Shown one piece after another: positions 49,762-60,557 of a stretch of 64,000 nt of DNA (within the stretch, counting starts at the first letter, position 1; each line of letters opens with the position of its first letter). A program made the translations under genes and the position numbers. Origin of the DNA: Rhodoplanes azumiensis (GTDB taxonomy: Bacteria > Pseudomonadota > Alphaproteobacteria > Rhizobiales > Xanthobacteraceae); the NCBI RefSeq assembly GCF_042682915.1, contig NZ_JBHUIW010000013.1:1-64000 (forward strand). The letters run 5' to 3'. The notes below the pieces were generated by a model. That model had not been told where the DNA came from. It saw nothing but the letters and a program-made list of their open reading frames with translations, and did not search any database.

Positions 49762-49772
<11 letters not shown>
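48786..49772 (+). CDS. D-2-hydroxyacid dehydrogenase (D-lactate dehydrogenase-like)
   Basis: NAD-dependent dehydrogenase interconverting a D-2-hydroxyacid and a 2-oxoacid. The 328-residue protein has the Rossmann motif TIGIVGTGRIGAATAKNL and RTAGYNNIDAAAARRLGI. The catalytic Arg is in VNCARGELIDTEAL, the Glu in LDVLENE, and the His in VVTTHNAFFTDQAV. The overall pattern resembles fermentative D-LDH (LdhA). It starts inside the last codons of the kinase gene (4-base overlap). In this operon it could feed 2-oxoacid into the oxidoreductase or remove it as a redox sink. Its 3' end overlaps the convergent regulator by 11 bases. Confidence 0.9.
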
Positions 49773-51867
<2,095 letters not shown>

Positions 51868-52113
51868 CGACGTCCTCGACTGCTCCTCGGCGGACGACGG
51901 GGCGTCGTCGCGTTCCGCGTGGTGAAATTCTACCAGATTTCCATTGCGCCGGACCGGCGGGCGGTGATCGTCGGGTATGCCGATCGTGACCGGATCACTC
52001 GCGACACGACGGCGTCTCGGGCGCGCGACAATCGTCGGTGGCAGCCGCCGCGATCGCGCCGGACCCGATGGCTGGCGATTGACAGCCGCGGCGAAGGGTC
52101 GTTACCTTGAAAA

Positions 52114-52133
52114 GAGAACAGCGTTTCGTTCTC
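52114..52133. promoter_or_regulatory. Dyad in the regulator-DUF6282 intergenic region
   Basis: GAGAAC (52114-52119), spacer AGCGTTTC, GTTCTC (52128-52133), in a locally AT-rich stretch. A second small dyad, GTTC-TCGC-GAAC, overlaps its right half (52128-52139). It lies 160 bases before the DUF6282 start and 250 bases upstream of the divergent regulator, so it may control either. The 424-base gap shows no sigma-54 promoter that I accept and no gene. Confidence 0.35.
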
Positions 52134-52291
52134 GCGAACACGAAGAGAATCTCCGGCTCGCCGTCCCGACACCCTCGCGCGCCCGCCCGGGCGACGTCGG
52201 GTCGGCCGCCGCACGATCGTCCCTCGCGCGACCTCCGTGGCCCGGCCGCGGACGTCCCCGGCGACGACCATCAGAGAGGCCGCTGCCGACG

Positions 52292-53221
52292 ATGACTTCG
52301 CGGGACGACACCGAGGTGCGGATCGACCGACTGCTGCGCGGCGCCGTCGATCCGCATGTCCACAGCGGCCCGTCGATCGCGCCGCGCGCGCTCGATCACG
52401 TCGCGCTGCTGCGTGCCGCATCGGCGGCCGGCTTCGCCGCGGTGGTGACCAAGGATCACGACTACTCGAGCGTCGTGACCGCGGCGCTGATCCGCACCAA
52501 CTTCCCCGAGCTGACGACGAAGATCTATCCGAGCATCGTGCTCAACAACGTGGTCGGCGGCTTCAATCCCCACGCGGTCGAGCACACCGCCGCGATGGGC
52601 GGCAAGATCGTCTGGCTGCCGACGCTCGCGGCCGAGAACCATCTGCGCTGGCAGGCGCAGGCGCAGTGGAGCCACCCGGCCTCGACCGACCGGATGCGCC
52701 CGCCGGTCGGCATTCCGGTGCTCGATGCCGGCGGTGGCGTGCGCGACGAGGTCAAGGCGGTGCTCGACATCGTCGCCCGCTTCGACGTGACGCTGGCGAG
52801 CGGGCACCTTCACATCGGCGAGACCTGGGTGGTGTTCGAGGAGGCCAAGCGGCGCGGCGTGACGCGCCTCATCCTCACCCATCCGGAGGAGATCGTCGGA
52901 GCGAGCCTCGACGACGTGGCCGGCATGGCCGCTTTCGGCGCCCATGTCGAGCATTCGCTCGCCATGTTCGTCGAGGGCTCGCGCTTCAAGATCGCCGGGG
53001 CCGAGGCGCTGCGCCGCCACATCGAGGCGGCCGGCGTCGAGAAGACCATCCTGTGCTCGGATCTCGGCCAGGTCGGCTCGGTCGATCCGATCGAGGGATT
53101 TCGGCGCGGCATCGCGATGTGCCTGGAGCTCGGCTACGACGACGACCAGATCCGCCACATGGTGTCGCTCAACGCGGCCCGGGTGCTGGGGCTCGAGGCG
53201 GATCTTCCGGCGGCGGCCTGA
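52292..53221 (+). CDS. DUF6282 family protein (amidohydrolase-like metal-dependent hydrolase)
   Basis: A 309-residue protein with the layout of a TIM-barrel metal-dependent hydrolase. Candidate metal ligands are His-x-His in VDPHVHSGPS and HDY in VVTKDHDYSS. Further ones lie in LASGHLHIGET and LILTHPEE, and an Asp in LCSDLGQVGSV. This fits DUF6282, for which I know no assigned reaction. AGAGG lies 13 bases before the ATG. It is the first of three same-strand genes (hydrolase, bicupin, aldolase) next to the PrpR-type activator. A ring- or ester-opening hydrolysis upstream of the aldolase is a plausible role, by context only. Confidence 0.72.
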   Translation: MTSRDDTEVRIDRLLRGAVDPHVHSGPSIAPRALDHVALLRAASAAGFAAVVTKDHDYSSVVTAALIRTNFPELTTKIYPSIVLNNVVGGFNPHAVEHTAAMGGKIVWLPTLAAENHLRWQAQAQWSHPASTDRMRPPVGIPVLDAGGGVRDEVKAVLDIVARFDVTLASGHLHIGETWVVFEEAKRRGVTRLILTHPEEIVGASLDDVAGMAAFGAHVEHSLAMFVEGSRFKIAGAEALRRHIEAAGVEKTILCSDLGQVGSVDPIEGFRRGIAMCLELGYDDDQIRHMVSLNAARVLGLEADLPAAA

Positions 53222-53289
53222 GCCGCGACGGCCCTTCGACGACGACCGAGACGACGACCGAGACGATCACGACGATCGAAGAGGTGATC

Positions 53290-54204
53290 ATGTACGACGT
53301 CAGCGATCCCCGCGCCGCCCTCGCGCCCGCCGCCACCGCCAAGCCGGCCGGCGCCGGCGCGGCCGCCGGCCCGTTCGGCGGCGCCGAGTATGCCCGCTTC
53401 TATGCCGAGCCGCCGCAGGAGGACGGCCCCGACGGAAAGACCTGGTACGCGCGGGGGCAGAACTTCGTCATCGCCTATTCGGAGCCGACCGCGGGTGCCG
53501 TGCTGGCCCGCGATGTCCAGGAGGACGAGTACGCGGTGCTGATGCCCGACCGGCACAGCGTGGTCGAGATCACCGCGCGCGGCAGCACCACGAGAGTCGA
53601 GGGCAACTCGCTCGCCTTCGTGCCACCGGGGCCGTCGCAGATCGAGGTGATCGTGCCGGGCCGCATCGTCCGCATGATCACGGCGCGGGCCGCCGACCTC
53701 GTCGCCAAATGCAGCAACGCCGCATCTTATGCCGACGCGAAGCCGCTCGTCGCGCCGCTCGTGCCGTGGCCCGCGCCGAAGCGCGGCCACGCGCTGCACG
53801 TCTACGGGCTCGACGTGCCGCCCGAGAAGGGACGCTTCGGCCGCATCTGGCGCGGCAGCACCTTCATGGTGAACGTCCTCGATTCCTATCAGGGGCCGCG
53901 CGACGCGACCCGGCTGTCGCCGCATCACCACGACGACTTCGAGCAGTGCTCGCTGGCGATCGAAGGCGCGTTCGTCCACCATCTGCGCTGGCCGTGGACG
54001 GTCAACAAGGCCTTCTGGCGCGCCGACGATCACGAGCTTTGCGGCAGCCCGTCGATCGCCGTCATCCCGCCGCCGGCGATCCACACGACCGAGGCGATCG
54101 GCCCCGGTCTCAATCAGCTCGTCGATATCTTCTGCCCGCCGCGGCTCGACTTCTCTCAGAAGCCGGGCTGGGTGCTCAATGCCGACGACTATCCGATGCC
54201 GTGA
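53290..54204 (+). CDS. Bicupin-type protein of unknown function
   Basis: A 304-residue protein with two beta-barrel cupin-like halves. The first (about residues 55-140) lacks obvious metal ligands. The second carries LSPHHHDDFEQCSLAIEGAFVHHLRWPW and IAVIPPPAIHTTEAIG, giving a His-rich metal site of the type used by cupin isomerases, dioxygenases and lyases. The N-terminus is Ala/Gly-rich. GAAGAGGTG precedes the ATG. It lies between a hydrolase-like and an aldolase gene, so a sugar-acid or keto-acid isomerase or decarboxylase step is conceivable. I do not recognise the exact family. Confidence 0.68.
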   Translation: MYDVSDPRAALAPAATAKPAGAGAAAGPFGGAEYARFYAEPPQEDGPDGKTWYARGQNFVIAYSEPTAGAVLARDVQEDEYAVLMPDRHSVVEITARGSTTRVEGNSLAFVPPGPSQIEVIVPGRIVRMITARAADLVAKCSNAASYADAKPLVAPLVPWPAPKRGHALHVYGLDVPPEKGRFGRIWRGSTFMVNVLDSYQGPRDATRLSPHHHDDFEQCSLAIEGAFVHHLRWPWTVNKAFWRADDHELCGSPSIAVIPPPAIHTTEAIGPGLNQLVDIFCPPRLDFSQKPGWVLNADDYPMP

Positions 54205-54265
54205 CCGGCGGCTGTCACCGGCTGCCGCGATCGACTGAATCGACTGGTCCAGCGGACGCGTGATC

Positions 54266-55042
54266 ATGACCCCATCCCCCTCGACGTTCCGCCAGCGCGT
54301 GCTCGCCCGCGAGCCGCTGATCGGCACGTTCCTGAAGACGCCGACCGGCCACGCGACCGAGATCGTCGCCGACGCCGGCTTCGACTTCGTCGTCATCGAC
54401 CAGGAGCACGCGGCGTTCGATCGCGGCACCACCGACATCGCCATGATGGCGGCGCGCGCCGCCGGCGTGCCGGCGCTGGTGCGGGTGCCGGGGCCGGACG
54501 CCATCCTCTCGGTGCTCGACAGCGGCGCGACCGGCGTGCTCGTCCCGCACGTGTCGAGCGCGGACGATGCCCGCAAGGCCGCGGCCCTCTGCCGCTACCG
54601 CGGCGGCAAGCGCGGCTTCGCCACCAGCACGCCGGCGGGCCGCTACACGGCCGTGCCGATGTGGCGCCACATCACCGACGCCGACGCCGGTATCGTGATG
54701 GTGGCACAGATCGAGGATCCGGAGGCGCTCGACGAGATCGACGCCATCGCGGCCGTCGAGGGCGTCGACTCGCTGTTCATCGGCCGCGGCGACCTCACCG
54801 CCGCCTTCGGCGACGAGACGCCCGATCCGCCGGCGGTGCGCCGCGCGGTCGAGCGGATCACGGCGGCGGCGCGCGCCGCCGGCAAGTCGATCAGCGTGTA
54901 TGCGGCCAACGGCGACGAAGCCGTATGGCTGAAGGATCTCGGCGCCAGCACCTTCGTGGTGTCGTCCGACCAAGGCTTTCTACGCGCCGGCGCCCTCGCC
55001 GGCCTCGCCGACGTCAAGGCGCGGATCGGAACCCCGGCCTGA
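54266..55042 (+). CDS. HpcH/HpaI family class II aldolase
   Basis: Metal-dependent aldolase of the HpcH/HpaI family, which splits 4-hydroxy-2-oxoacids or related compounds to pyruvate or another 2-oxoacid plus an aldehyde. The 258-residue protein has IGTFLKTPTGHATEIVADAGFDFVVIDQEHAAFD, ALVRVPG (catalytic Arg), GVLVPHVSSADDARKA, MVAQIEDPEAL (metal Glu) and LFIGRGDLTAAFG (metal Asp). The ATG at 54266 follows a GTG two codons earlier; either could be used. It ends the three-gene run and is followed by a hairpin. A 2-oxoacid product would connect it to the oxidoreductase operon, which is inference. Confidence 0.85.
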   Translation: MTPSPSTFRQRVLAREPLIGTFLKTPTGHATEIVADAGFDFVVIDQEHAAFDRGTTDIAMMAARAAGVPALVRVPGPDAILSVLDSGATGVLVPHVSSADDARKAAALCRYRGGKRGFATSTPAGRYTAVPMWRHITDADAGIVMVAQIEDPEALDEIDAIAAVEGVDSLFIGRGDLTAAFGDETPDPPAVRRAVERITAAARAAGKSISVYAANGDEAVWLKDLGASTFVVSSDQGFLRAGALAGLADVKARIGTPA

Positions 55043-55046
55043 GCGC

Positions 55047-55066
55047 CGGCCCGCTCTTGCGGGCCG
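55047..55066 (+). terminator. Hairpin after the aldolase gene
   Basis: CGGCCCGC (55047-55054), loop TCTT, GCGGGCCG (55059-55066): an 8-bp GC stem four bases after the stop codon. There is no T run, but its position fits termination of the three-gene unit. The remaining 84 bases to the next (minus-strand) ORF show nothing else. Confidence 0.5.
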
Positions 55067-55150
55067 CAGCGCGCGAAAGACCGCGAGCAAGACCGCGCGG
55101 GCCGGGCCGATCCGGCGGTGACGGGCCGAGCTCGCATTTCGGCAGTCCCA

Positions 55151-55354
55151 CTACGGGACGTGAACCGTCCGGCGTGCTCCCCCGGAGCTGCCCGAGCCGA
55201 GGCGCCGGACGGAGAGGGCGAGATCGTTCCTCGAGATCGCCGGCGCGCCACGGTCGACGGAGATGGGCACGCTTGCTTCGCCTTGCTCCCATGATGCGGT
55301 GATCCGCAATACGCTGCCGTTGGCAAGATCCCGCCAATGGTCATCGTTCACCAT
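55151..55354 (-). CDS. Small ORF translationally coupled to csb2, unknown function
   Basis: A 67-codon ORF whose ATG overlaps the csb2 stop codon (the ATGGTGA junction, 55348-55354), the arrangement of a coupled last gene in an operon. AGGG lies about 10 bases upstream. By hand count, 52 of 67 third codon positions are G or C, as in the neighbouring genes, which supports real coding. The product begins MVNDDHWRDLANGSVLRITA, has a moderately hydrophilic middle and a Ser/Gly/Arg-rich end, and shows no signal peptide or membrane segment. I do not recognise it. In typical type I-G loci the gene after csb2 is the cas4-cas1 fusion, which this is not. Confidence 0.5.
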   Translation of the reverse strand: MVNDDHWRDLANGSVLRITASWEQGEASVPISVDRGAPAISRNDLALSVRRLGSGSSGGARRTVHVP

Positions 55355-57051
55355 GGTGCGGGAACCCTCGGACAGGCACCGCCATCGACGCGGGAGGCGA
55401 ACAGGCCGAGCCCGAAATGGCATCCGTAGCCGAACGCCAGCGGACCCTCGACAGGCTCGGCGAAAGTCAACTTCAGGAAAGTGCCGAGCGTGTCGAGCTG
55501 TCGTTCGCGACCACGTGGGCGGAAGCGGTCGAAATGAATGGCGCGGCGCAGCCGCCCGTGGACCTCGATGCCGACGTCGTCGGCTCGGCCGGCGTCCGAT
55601 TCGGGCGCGGCGCGCGGTCGCGAGAATTCGACGGCGGCGAGAGCGGGACAGCCACGGCGCGCGGCGAGGCGGCGAATCTCGGAGGCATACCCGCCCGCCT
55701 TGAGATGCCCTGCCGCCAGAAACGGCGTGACGCTCTCCCATCGTCTCGAACGTCCGAGAAGCCGGCTCGAGCCGGAAAAATCCTCCGGCACCCCGAACCC
55801 CTCCAGCGCCAGCCGCCATTCCCGGCGCGCCTCCGGTGCGCCGGCGCCGTCTTCGTCGGTGATCCGGGGCGCCCGCTCGGTCCAGAGCCGGGTCACGCGG
55901 TCGAGCCTGCCGCGGACGTGCGCGTCGAAGCCGTCTTTCGCATAGACGACGACGTGATCGATCTCACCGTCGCCGTCCGCGTCCTCCGGCAGCCAGAAGG
56001 CATGGCGATGGTCGCCCCCGCGCAAGGGCCGACCGTCCTCGCCGTGACCCGAGATCACCGACGGCGCGTTCGGCCGGCAGCGACCGTTCTCGTCCTTGAT
56101 CCAGTCGAACTTGGAGAGCGTGGCCCGACGCATCAGATCGCCGATCGCGACCGCGGCCTCGATCCGCGGACGGGGCCGGCCGGCCAGCACGAAACGCGCG
56201 ACCGTGAACCTTGCGCGGTCGTCCCCCGCCGCACGGCTCGGCCGCGCGACACGCGGCGTCGGCGTCAGCGGAGCGCGGATGTAGATCGCCTCCCGGCTCG
56301 CCGGCGGCCGGCTCCAACCGCAGCGCTGATAATCGCTGGTGTCGAGCGCCAGCGCGTCGACGAGCCGCTCGGGCAGGGTCGCGCCGAACGCCTTGGCCCG
56401 CGCGGCGGCGAGCGCCTTGCCGGTCGGCGCCTTCCGGCCGGCCGCGGCCGCAGCCTGGATTTCGCGTGCATCGAGGTCCGACAGCAGCCGCGCGCGTTCG
56501 GCGGCGTAGTCGGACGGCGAGCGGGGCGCGATCAGCCGGGTCGGCTCGCCCGTCGTGTCGGGCTCGCCCTCGGGCCGGCAATTGGCCTTGCCGTCGATCC
56601 AATCGGCCGTCGCCTCGCACTCGACCCAGCTTTCCGCCCGCCCGAGATAGCCGATGCCGCGCGCGAGGTCGGCGGCGAGCGCGAACAGCGGCTGCGGCAA
56701 CGCGACCCCGGGCCACGCCGCGACGATCTCGGCATCCGCCGGCAGGCGGGCGAACGCATCGAAGACGAGCGTCGTCTTGACCGGCGCCGGCATGTAGTGG
56801 CGGGTATGGGCGTGAACCACGCCGTCCGGCAGCCGATAGACCGGGAGCTCCTCGGCCAGGGCGTCGATCAATGCGGACAGGTCGTCCTCCGACCACCGCT
56901 CGCGGTCGCCCTTGCGCCAATACGTCGCGATCAGCGCGCGCAGGATCCGCCACGGCTCGGGCGGCCAGGAGACGTCGGCCTCGTTGACGTTCCGGCCCCA
57001 GGGCGTCGCGTGATAACGACCGGCGGGGAAACGGAAGACGAGCGCGAACAT
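55348..57051 (-). CDS. csb2: Type I-G CRISPR protein Csb2 (Cas5-Cas6 fusion, GSU0054 family)
   Basis: Cascade subunit combining a Cas5-like N-terminal domain, which would hold the crRNA 5' handle, with a Cas6-like C-terminal domain, which would process pre-crRNA. The 567-residue protein begins FALVFRFPAGRYHATPWGRNVNEADVSWPP, typical of Csb2. It ends with the glycine-rich RAMP loop GPLAFGYGCHFGLGLF. The start at 57051 follows the csb1 stop by four bases; the upstream frame is antisense or csb1 sequence. It is the fourth gene of the minus-strand cas operon. The small ORF overlaps its end. Confidence 0.85.
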   Translation of the reverse strand: MFALVFRFPAGRYHATPWGRNVNEADVSWPPEPWRILRALIATYWRKGDRERWSEDDLSALIDALAEELPVYRLPDGVVHAHTRHYMPAPVKTTLVFDAFARLPADAEIVAAWPGVALPQPLFALAADLARGIGYLGRAESWVECEATADWIDGKANCRPEGEPDTTGEPTRLIAPRSPSDYAAERARLLSDLDAREIQAAAAAGRKAPTGKALAAARAKAFGATLPERLVDALALDTSDYQRCGWSRPPASREAIYIRAPLTPTPRVARPSRAAGDDRARFTVARFVLAGRPRPRIEAAVAIGDLMRRATLSKFDWIKDENGRCRPNAPSVISGHGEDGRPLRGGDHRHAFWLPEDADGDGEIDHVVVYAKDGFDAHVRGRLDRVTRLWTERAPRITDEDGAGAPEARREWRLALEGFGVPEDFSGSSRLLGRSRRWESVTPFLAAGHLKAGGYASEIRRLAARRGCPALAAVEFSRPRAAPESDAGRADDVGIEVHGRLRRAIHFDRFRPRGRERQLDTLGTFLKLTFAEPVEGPLAFGYGCHFGLGLFASRVDGGACPRVPAPW

Positions 57052-57055
57052 CAGC

Positions 57056-58012
57056 TCATTTCCGATAGGTGACGGTGTGCGTCCGCTCCGTGCCGAACGC
57101 GCCGGTTTCCGCAACCGCCTCGATGGAGGCCGGAAGCTCCGCCTGGAGAGCGCTCGCATCGGGCAAGACGAAGTCGTTCGGACGGACCACGCGAACGGCG
57201 ATCACGTCGAGATCACATGCGGTGCGCAGGCGAAGCCCGTCCGACAGCAAGGTCACGATCTTGAACAAGGCCAACGTAATCAGAAGGCGCTCCACCGCGT
57301 CACCGAGGTCGAAAGCGCGGATTTGCCGGAGATCGATATTGAAATAGGCGACGATCTTCGCCGCGGTCCATTCATCGCGGGCGAAGGGGACGTTACCGAA
57401 GCCTTTCGCCGTATCGCCCGATGGATCGACGGAATCGTTCTTGACGCCGCCGCTCGCCGCCACCTGTGCCCCGTCGGCCTCGATGAAAGCGGACAGCGCG
57501 CGAGGCAGGCGCAAACGACCGCCTGCAAGATCGCTCTTCGCCAGGAATACGCCATGGAGCAGTGCGTTGACGTCGAACTCGAGAAGCACCCGAGCAAGCT
57601 CGCGCAGATCGACGCGGCCTTGGGACATGGCGGCAAGCCGCGTCTTCAGCACGTCGAGCACACGGCGGTCTTTGCCTTCCAGAATGTAGGGCGAATTCAG
57701 GCGATGAGCTTCGAGCACCGAATTGGTGAGCGGCGCGCCCGCCTCGTCCAGCACCTTGACCACCGGCAGGCCACGCAACGGCGCGACCCAATCGTCGGCC
57801 CGCTCGTCCCAGCAGACCGCCTCCAACCGATTCGCCATGCTCTGGGCGCTCTCCACCAGGATCATTTTCCCGCCGCCGTTCGGCGACTCGTAGACGGCGT
57901 GCCCGAGATTCGGAAAGCCCGTGGGCTGGAATCGCGTCCCCTGCACCGGCTTCAGGTCCGCTTCGACGAGCAGGCGCGGCGCGTTCTTCAGGGCGGAAAG
58001 GTCAAGCGGCAT
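57056..58012 (-). CDS. csb1: Type I-G CRISPR protein Csb1 (Cas7, GSU0053 family)
   Basis: Backbone subunit of the type I-G surveillance complex; several copies would coat the crRNA spacer. The 318-residue protein starts MPLDLSALKNAPRLLVEADL and contains VQGTRFQPTGFPNLGHAVY. NSPYILEGKDRR, LHGVFLAKSDLAGGRLRLPRALSAFIEA and FNIDLRQIRAF... follow, the pattern of the GSU0053/Csb1 family. I set the start at 58012 because AGGAGG lies nine bases upstream; the ATG at 58021 would sit directly on that site. It overlaps the csx17 end by 11 bases, and csb2 follows after four. Confidence 0.87.
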   Translation of the reverse strand: MPLDLSALKNAPRLLVEADLKPVQGTRFQPTGFPNLGHAVYESPNGGGKMILVESAQSMANRLEAVCWDERADDWVAPLRGLPVVKVLDEAGAPLTNSVLEAHRLNSPYILEGKDRRVLDVLKTRLAAMSQGRVDLRELARVLLEFDVNALLHGVFLAKSDLAGGRLRLPRALSAFIEADGAQVAASGGVKNDSVDPSGDTAKGFGNVPFARDEWTAAKIVAYFNIDLRQIRAFDLGDAVERLLITLALFKIVTLLSDGLRLRTACDLDVIAVRVVRPNDFVLPDASALQAELPASIEAVAETGAFGTERTHTVTYRK

Positions 58013-60557
58013 CGTCGGCATCCTCCTGGCGCGGAACGATCGGATAGGCGCGCTCCAACAGCGAGTTCAGGGCATGGTCGTCGATCGGGATCAGCAGCGC
58101 GGCCGCGAGGCGCTCCGGCGCGACGGCGGCGCCGAACTCCGTGCCTTTGGCGGCGCGGCCGCCCGGATCGAACGGCGAGGCGATCCCGGAGCCGCGAGCG
58201 CGGGCGAGCGCGATGCGGACGGCGTCGTCGAGGGCGCCGCGGCGCAGGCGAGCGACGAGGCCCGGCGGAATCGGAAGCGTCCCGCGCGGGGGCAGGCGCC
58301 GCCGGGCGTCCGGGGCGGCGCCCGGCGGCGCGCGCAAAGCGTCTTCGGGGGTGAACAGCGGCTTCAGCGCCGCGTAAGCGAAGGGGATCGCCGTGTTGGT
58401 CGCCTCGACGTCGTCGACGTGCGGGCGGCGAGACAGCCGCGCCGGTCGCGCCCAGACGAGCCCGGCGAGCAGCGCGGCGCAGCGCGCGTCGTCGAACCCC
58501 GGCGGCCCTTCGAGAAAGGCGACGACATCGGCGAGGCGGGCCGGGCTCGCGGCGCCGAGCGCCTTGTCCGCGAAGGCGTGCCTGGCGTGCTCGACCAGCC
58601 GGCGCTCCAGCACGGCGATCATGTTGCGGGCGAGCCCGCCCGCGCCCCAGACGACGCCGGGCGGAGCGTTCGCGGCCCAATGACGGACGCGGCGCGCGAT
58701 CGTCGCTCCGTCGGCCGGGGCGAGATGGGCGGCCATCGGCGGTGCGGGCGCTCGGTCGCTCTCGCGCGGCCGCGCCGGCGCGCCGGACATGGCAGCTTCC
58801 GCCGCCGCACCGGCATCCTCGCCGCCGGCGTCCTCGTGATCCTCGTCTGCACGCGACGCAGACGGCTCTTCGTCGTCGTCCGCATCGGCTGTCGCCCGCG
58901 GGTCGGCCGTGTCGTCCGCCGTCGCCGCCGACGGCCAGCCCAGGCTCGCGAGCGCCGCCGCGACGCGGAACTCCGGGCTGCCGTCGTCCGCCGCGCGGAC
59001 CCAATGCGAACCGAGCCGCGGCGGCGGCGCGACGTTCTCGCGGCCCTCCCGCTCGCGCGCCTCGCGGCTTGTCGCGAGCCAGGCGGCGACGCCGCCGAGT
59101 GCCACGAGCGCGGCCTGCAGGCCGTCGCGCTCGTGCTCCCCGCGCGCGATCTCGAACAACGCGTCCTCCAATCGGCGGGTCGCGATCCGCGCCCGCGCCG
59201 GCGCGTTCTTGCCGGCCGCTCGCCGCAGCCGCGCCAGCCACCTCCCGGCGTCGAGGTCGGCGACGAAATCGCGCCGCGGCCGATCCGGCGTCCGGAAACG
59301 GCCGAGCGGCGTCGCCTGGTATGGCATCTTCGCATCGGGCTGGATGAGCGAATAACGCTCGAAAGCGGCGATCCCGCGCGAAACCCCGAGGCGCGCAATC
59401 GCACGAGCCGCGTCGAGGCCGGTCCGCGCCACCACACGTCCGAGCGTCAAACGGCCTTCGGCCAGCAAGGCCTCGATCTCGGCGATACCGCTCGGTTTTG
59501 CCCAAAGCGGAGTCCATATCTCGCCGCGCGCGGCGTTGGAATCGTCCGAGGACAGCGCGCCGGTTCCGGCACCGCTCGGCTCGAACGTGAACGGAAACGC
59601 GGCGCGGCCCGATCCGCTCACGCCCCAGCGTCGTGTCAGCGCGCCCGCGAAGAGCAGGGTTCCCTCCAGCATCAAAACGACGTCCCACCGGTTGAGCGGG
59701 TTCCAGCCCTCGAACCGGGTGGATGCGTTGGGGCCTCCTTGGCCGGGCTCGAACTGGCCCATCGCGCCGGTTGTCTCGAGCCTGTGCGCGGCCGCGAAAA
59801 CCGACGCCTCGAGTTCGTCCTGCGCGGGCCCCTTCGGGCGGTCGGCGTCGAAGTCGAACAGGGCGTCCAGCGCCTCGGCGAAGTTGACTCCGAAGTCCCG
59901 ACTGCCGTCGTTTCCGCCCGACCCGAGCAAGGGCGCCGCACGCTCGTCTTCAGCAATCACGAAACACGCATCGATAAACCCGAGGTGGCGCGCATCCGCA
60001 CTCGACCGAAGGCTCGGCAGCAGCGCGCTCTTGGTCGCTTCGATTTGCTTGGTCAGCGATTTTCTCGTCTCACCGGCCTTGATCTTCGACGCCCCGGTCG
60101 CCCGCTTCTCCTCCTCGCCCGCCGCTTTCGCCTCGGCGCGGAGCTTGTCGAAGCGGATCAGCATAGGCTCCATGCGGAGCCTCGCGATCACCGCACGCAT
60201 ATTGCCCAGACGCGGCGACGTGCTCCCCTCGATCGACTTCATGAGCTGCGCGCCCGTGCGATTGGACTCCGCGCCCGCGTCGCCTTCCAGGAACCCGGCT
60301 CGCCCGTTCCACGGCGCGATGATCGGCGAGGGCGCGTAGTCCTCGAGGAAGAAGCGGACGAGCGCGTCGCGGTCGAGGCGTGTCTTCAGATGAAAGCGCT
60401 CGCCCGCCCACCAGCCGCGCGCGGCGGGATCGGCGGCGGCGCCCGTGACGCTGTTCGCGGGACTCGCGAGCAGGCGCAGCACGCCGAGCGCCTTCAGGTA
60501 GCTCGCCAGCGGCGTCGGCGCGCAGCCGTCGAGCCGGTGCGTGAAGACCTCAGCCAT
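58002..60557 (-). CDS. csx17: Type I-G CRISPR protein Csx17 (Cas8 large subunit)
   Basis: Large subunit of the type I-G effector, expected to recognise the PAM and recruit Cas3. The 851-residue protein starts HRLDGCAPTPLASYLKALGVLRLL, the N-terminal pattern of Csx17. It contains NPLNRWDVVLMLEGTLLFAGALTRR, FPFTFEPSGAGTGA, EIWTPLWAKP and ARAIARLGVSRGIAAFERYSLIQ, all typical of the family. A charged Asp/Glu/Ala-rich stretch lies in the last third. Its ATG overlaps the cas3 stop by eight bases and its end overlaps csb1, so the operon is tightly coupled. The subtype assignment rests on this gene together with csb1 and csb2. Confidence 0.85.
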   Translation of the reverse strand: MAEVFTHRLDGCAPTPLASYLKALGVLRLLASPANSVTGAAADPAARGWWAGERFHLKTRLDRDALVRFFLEDYAPSPIIAPWNGRAGFLEGDAGAESNRTGAQLMKSIEGSTSPRLGNMRAVIARLRMEPMLIRFDKLRAEAKAAGEEEKRATGASKIKAGETRKSLTKQIEATKSALLPSLRSSADARHLGFIDACFVIAEDERAAPLLGSGGNDGSRDFGVNFAEALDALFDFDADRPKGPAQDELEASVFAAAHRLETTGAMGQFEPGQGGPNASTRFEGWNPLNRWDVVLMLEGTLLFAGALTRRWGVSGSGRAAFPFTFEPSGAGTGALSSDDSNAARGEIWTPLWAKPSGIAEIEALLAEGRLTLGRVVARTGLDAARAIARLGVSRGIAAFERYSLIQPDAKMPYQATPLGRFRTPDRPRRDFVADLDAGRWLARLRRAAGKNAPARARIATRRLEDALFEIARGEHERDGLQAALVALGGVAAWLATSREAREREGRENVAPPPRLGSHWVRAADDGSPEFRVAAALASLGWPSAATADDTADPRATADADDDEEPSASRADEDHEDAGGEDAGAAAEAAMSGAPARPRESDRAPAPPMAAHLAPADGATIARRVRHWAANAPPGVVWGAGGLARNMIAVLERRLVEHARHAFADKALGAASPARLADVVAFLEGPPGFDDARCAALLAGLVWARPARLSRRPHVDDVEATNTAIPFAYAALKPLFTPEDALRAPPGAAPDARRRLPPRGTLPIPPGLVARLRRGALDDAVRIALARARGSGIASPFDPGGRAAKGTEFGAAVAPERLAAALLIPIDDHALNSLLERAYPIVPRQEDADDAA

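Noticed and set aside
51868..52291. A second sigma-54 promoter upstream of the DUF6282 gene
   Set aside because: TGGCTGGCGATTGAC near 52070 lacks the GC of the -12 element and its spacing is one base short.
55043..55150. A duplicated tRNA-Arg 3' end marking the left edge of the cas island
   Set aside because: I found no match to the tRNA 3' end in this stretch; the left boundary stays undefined.
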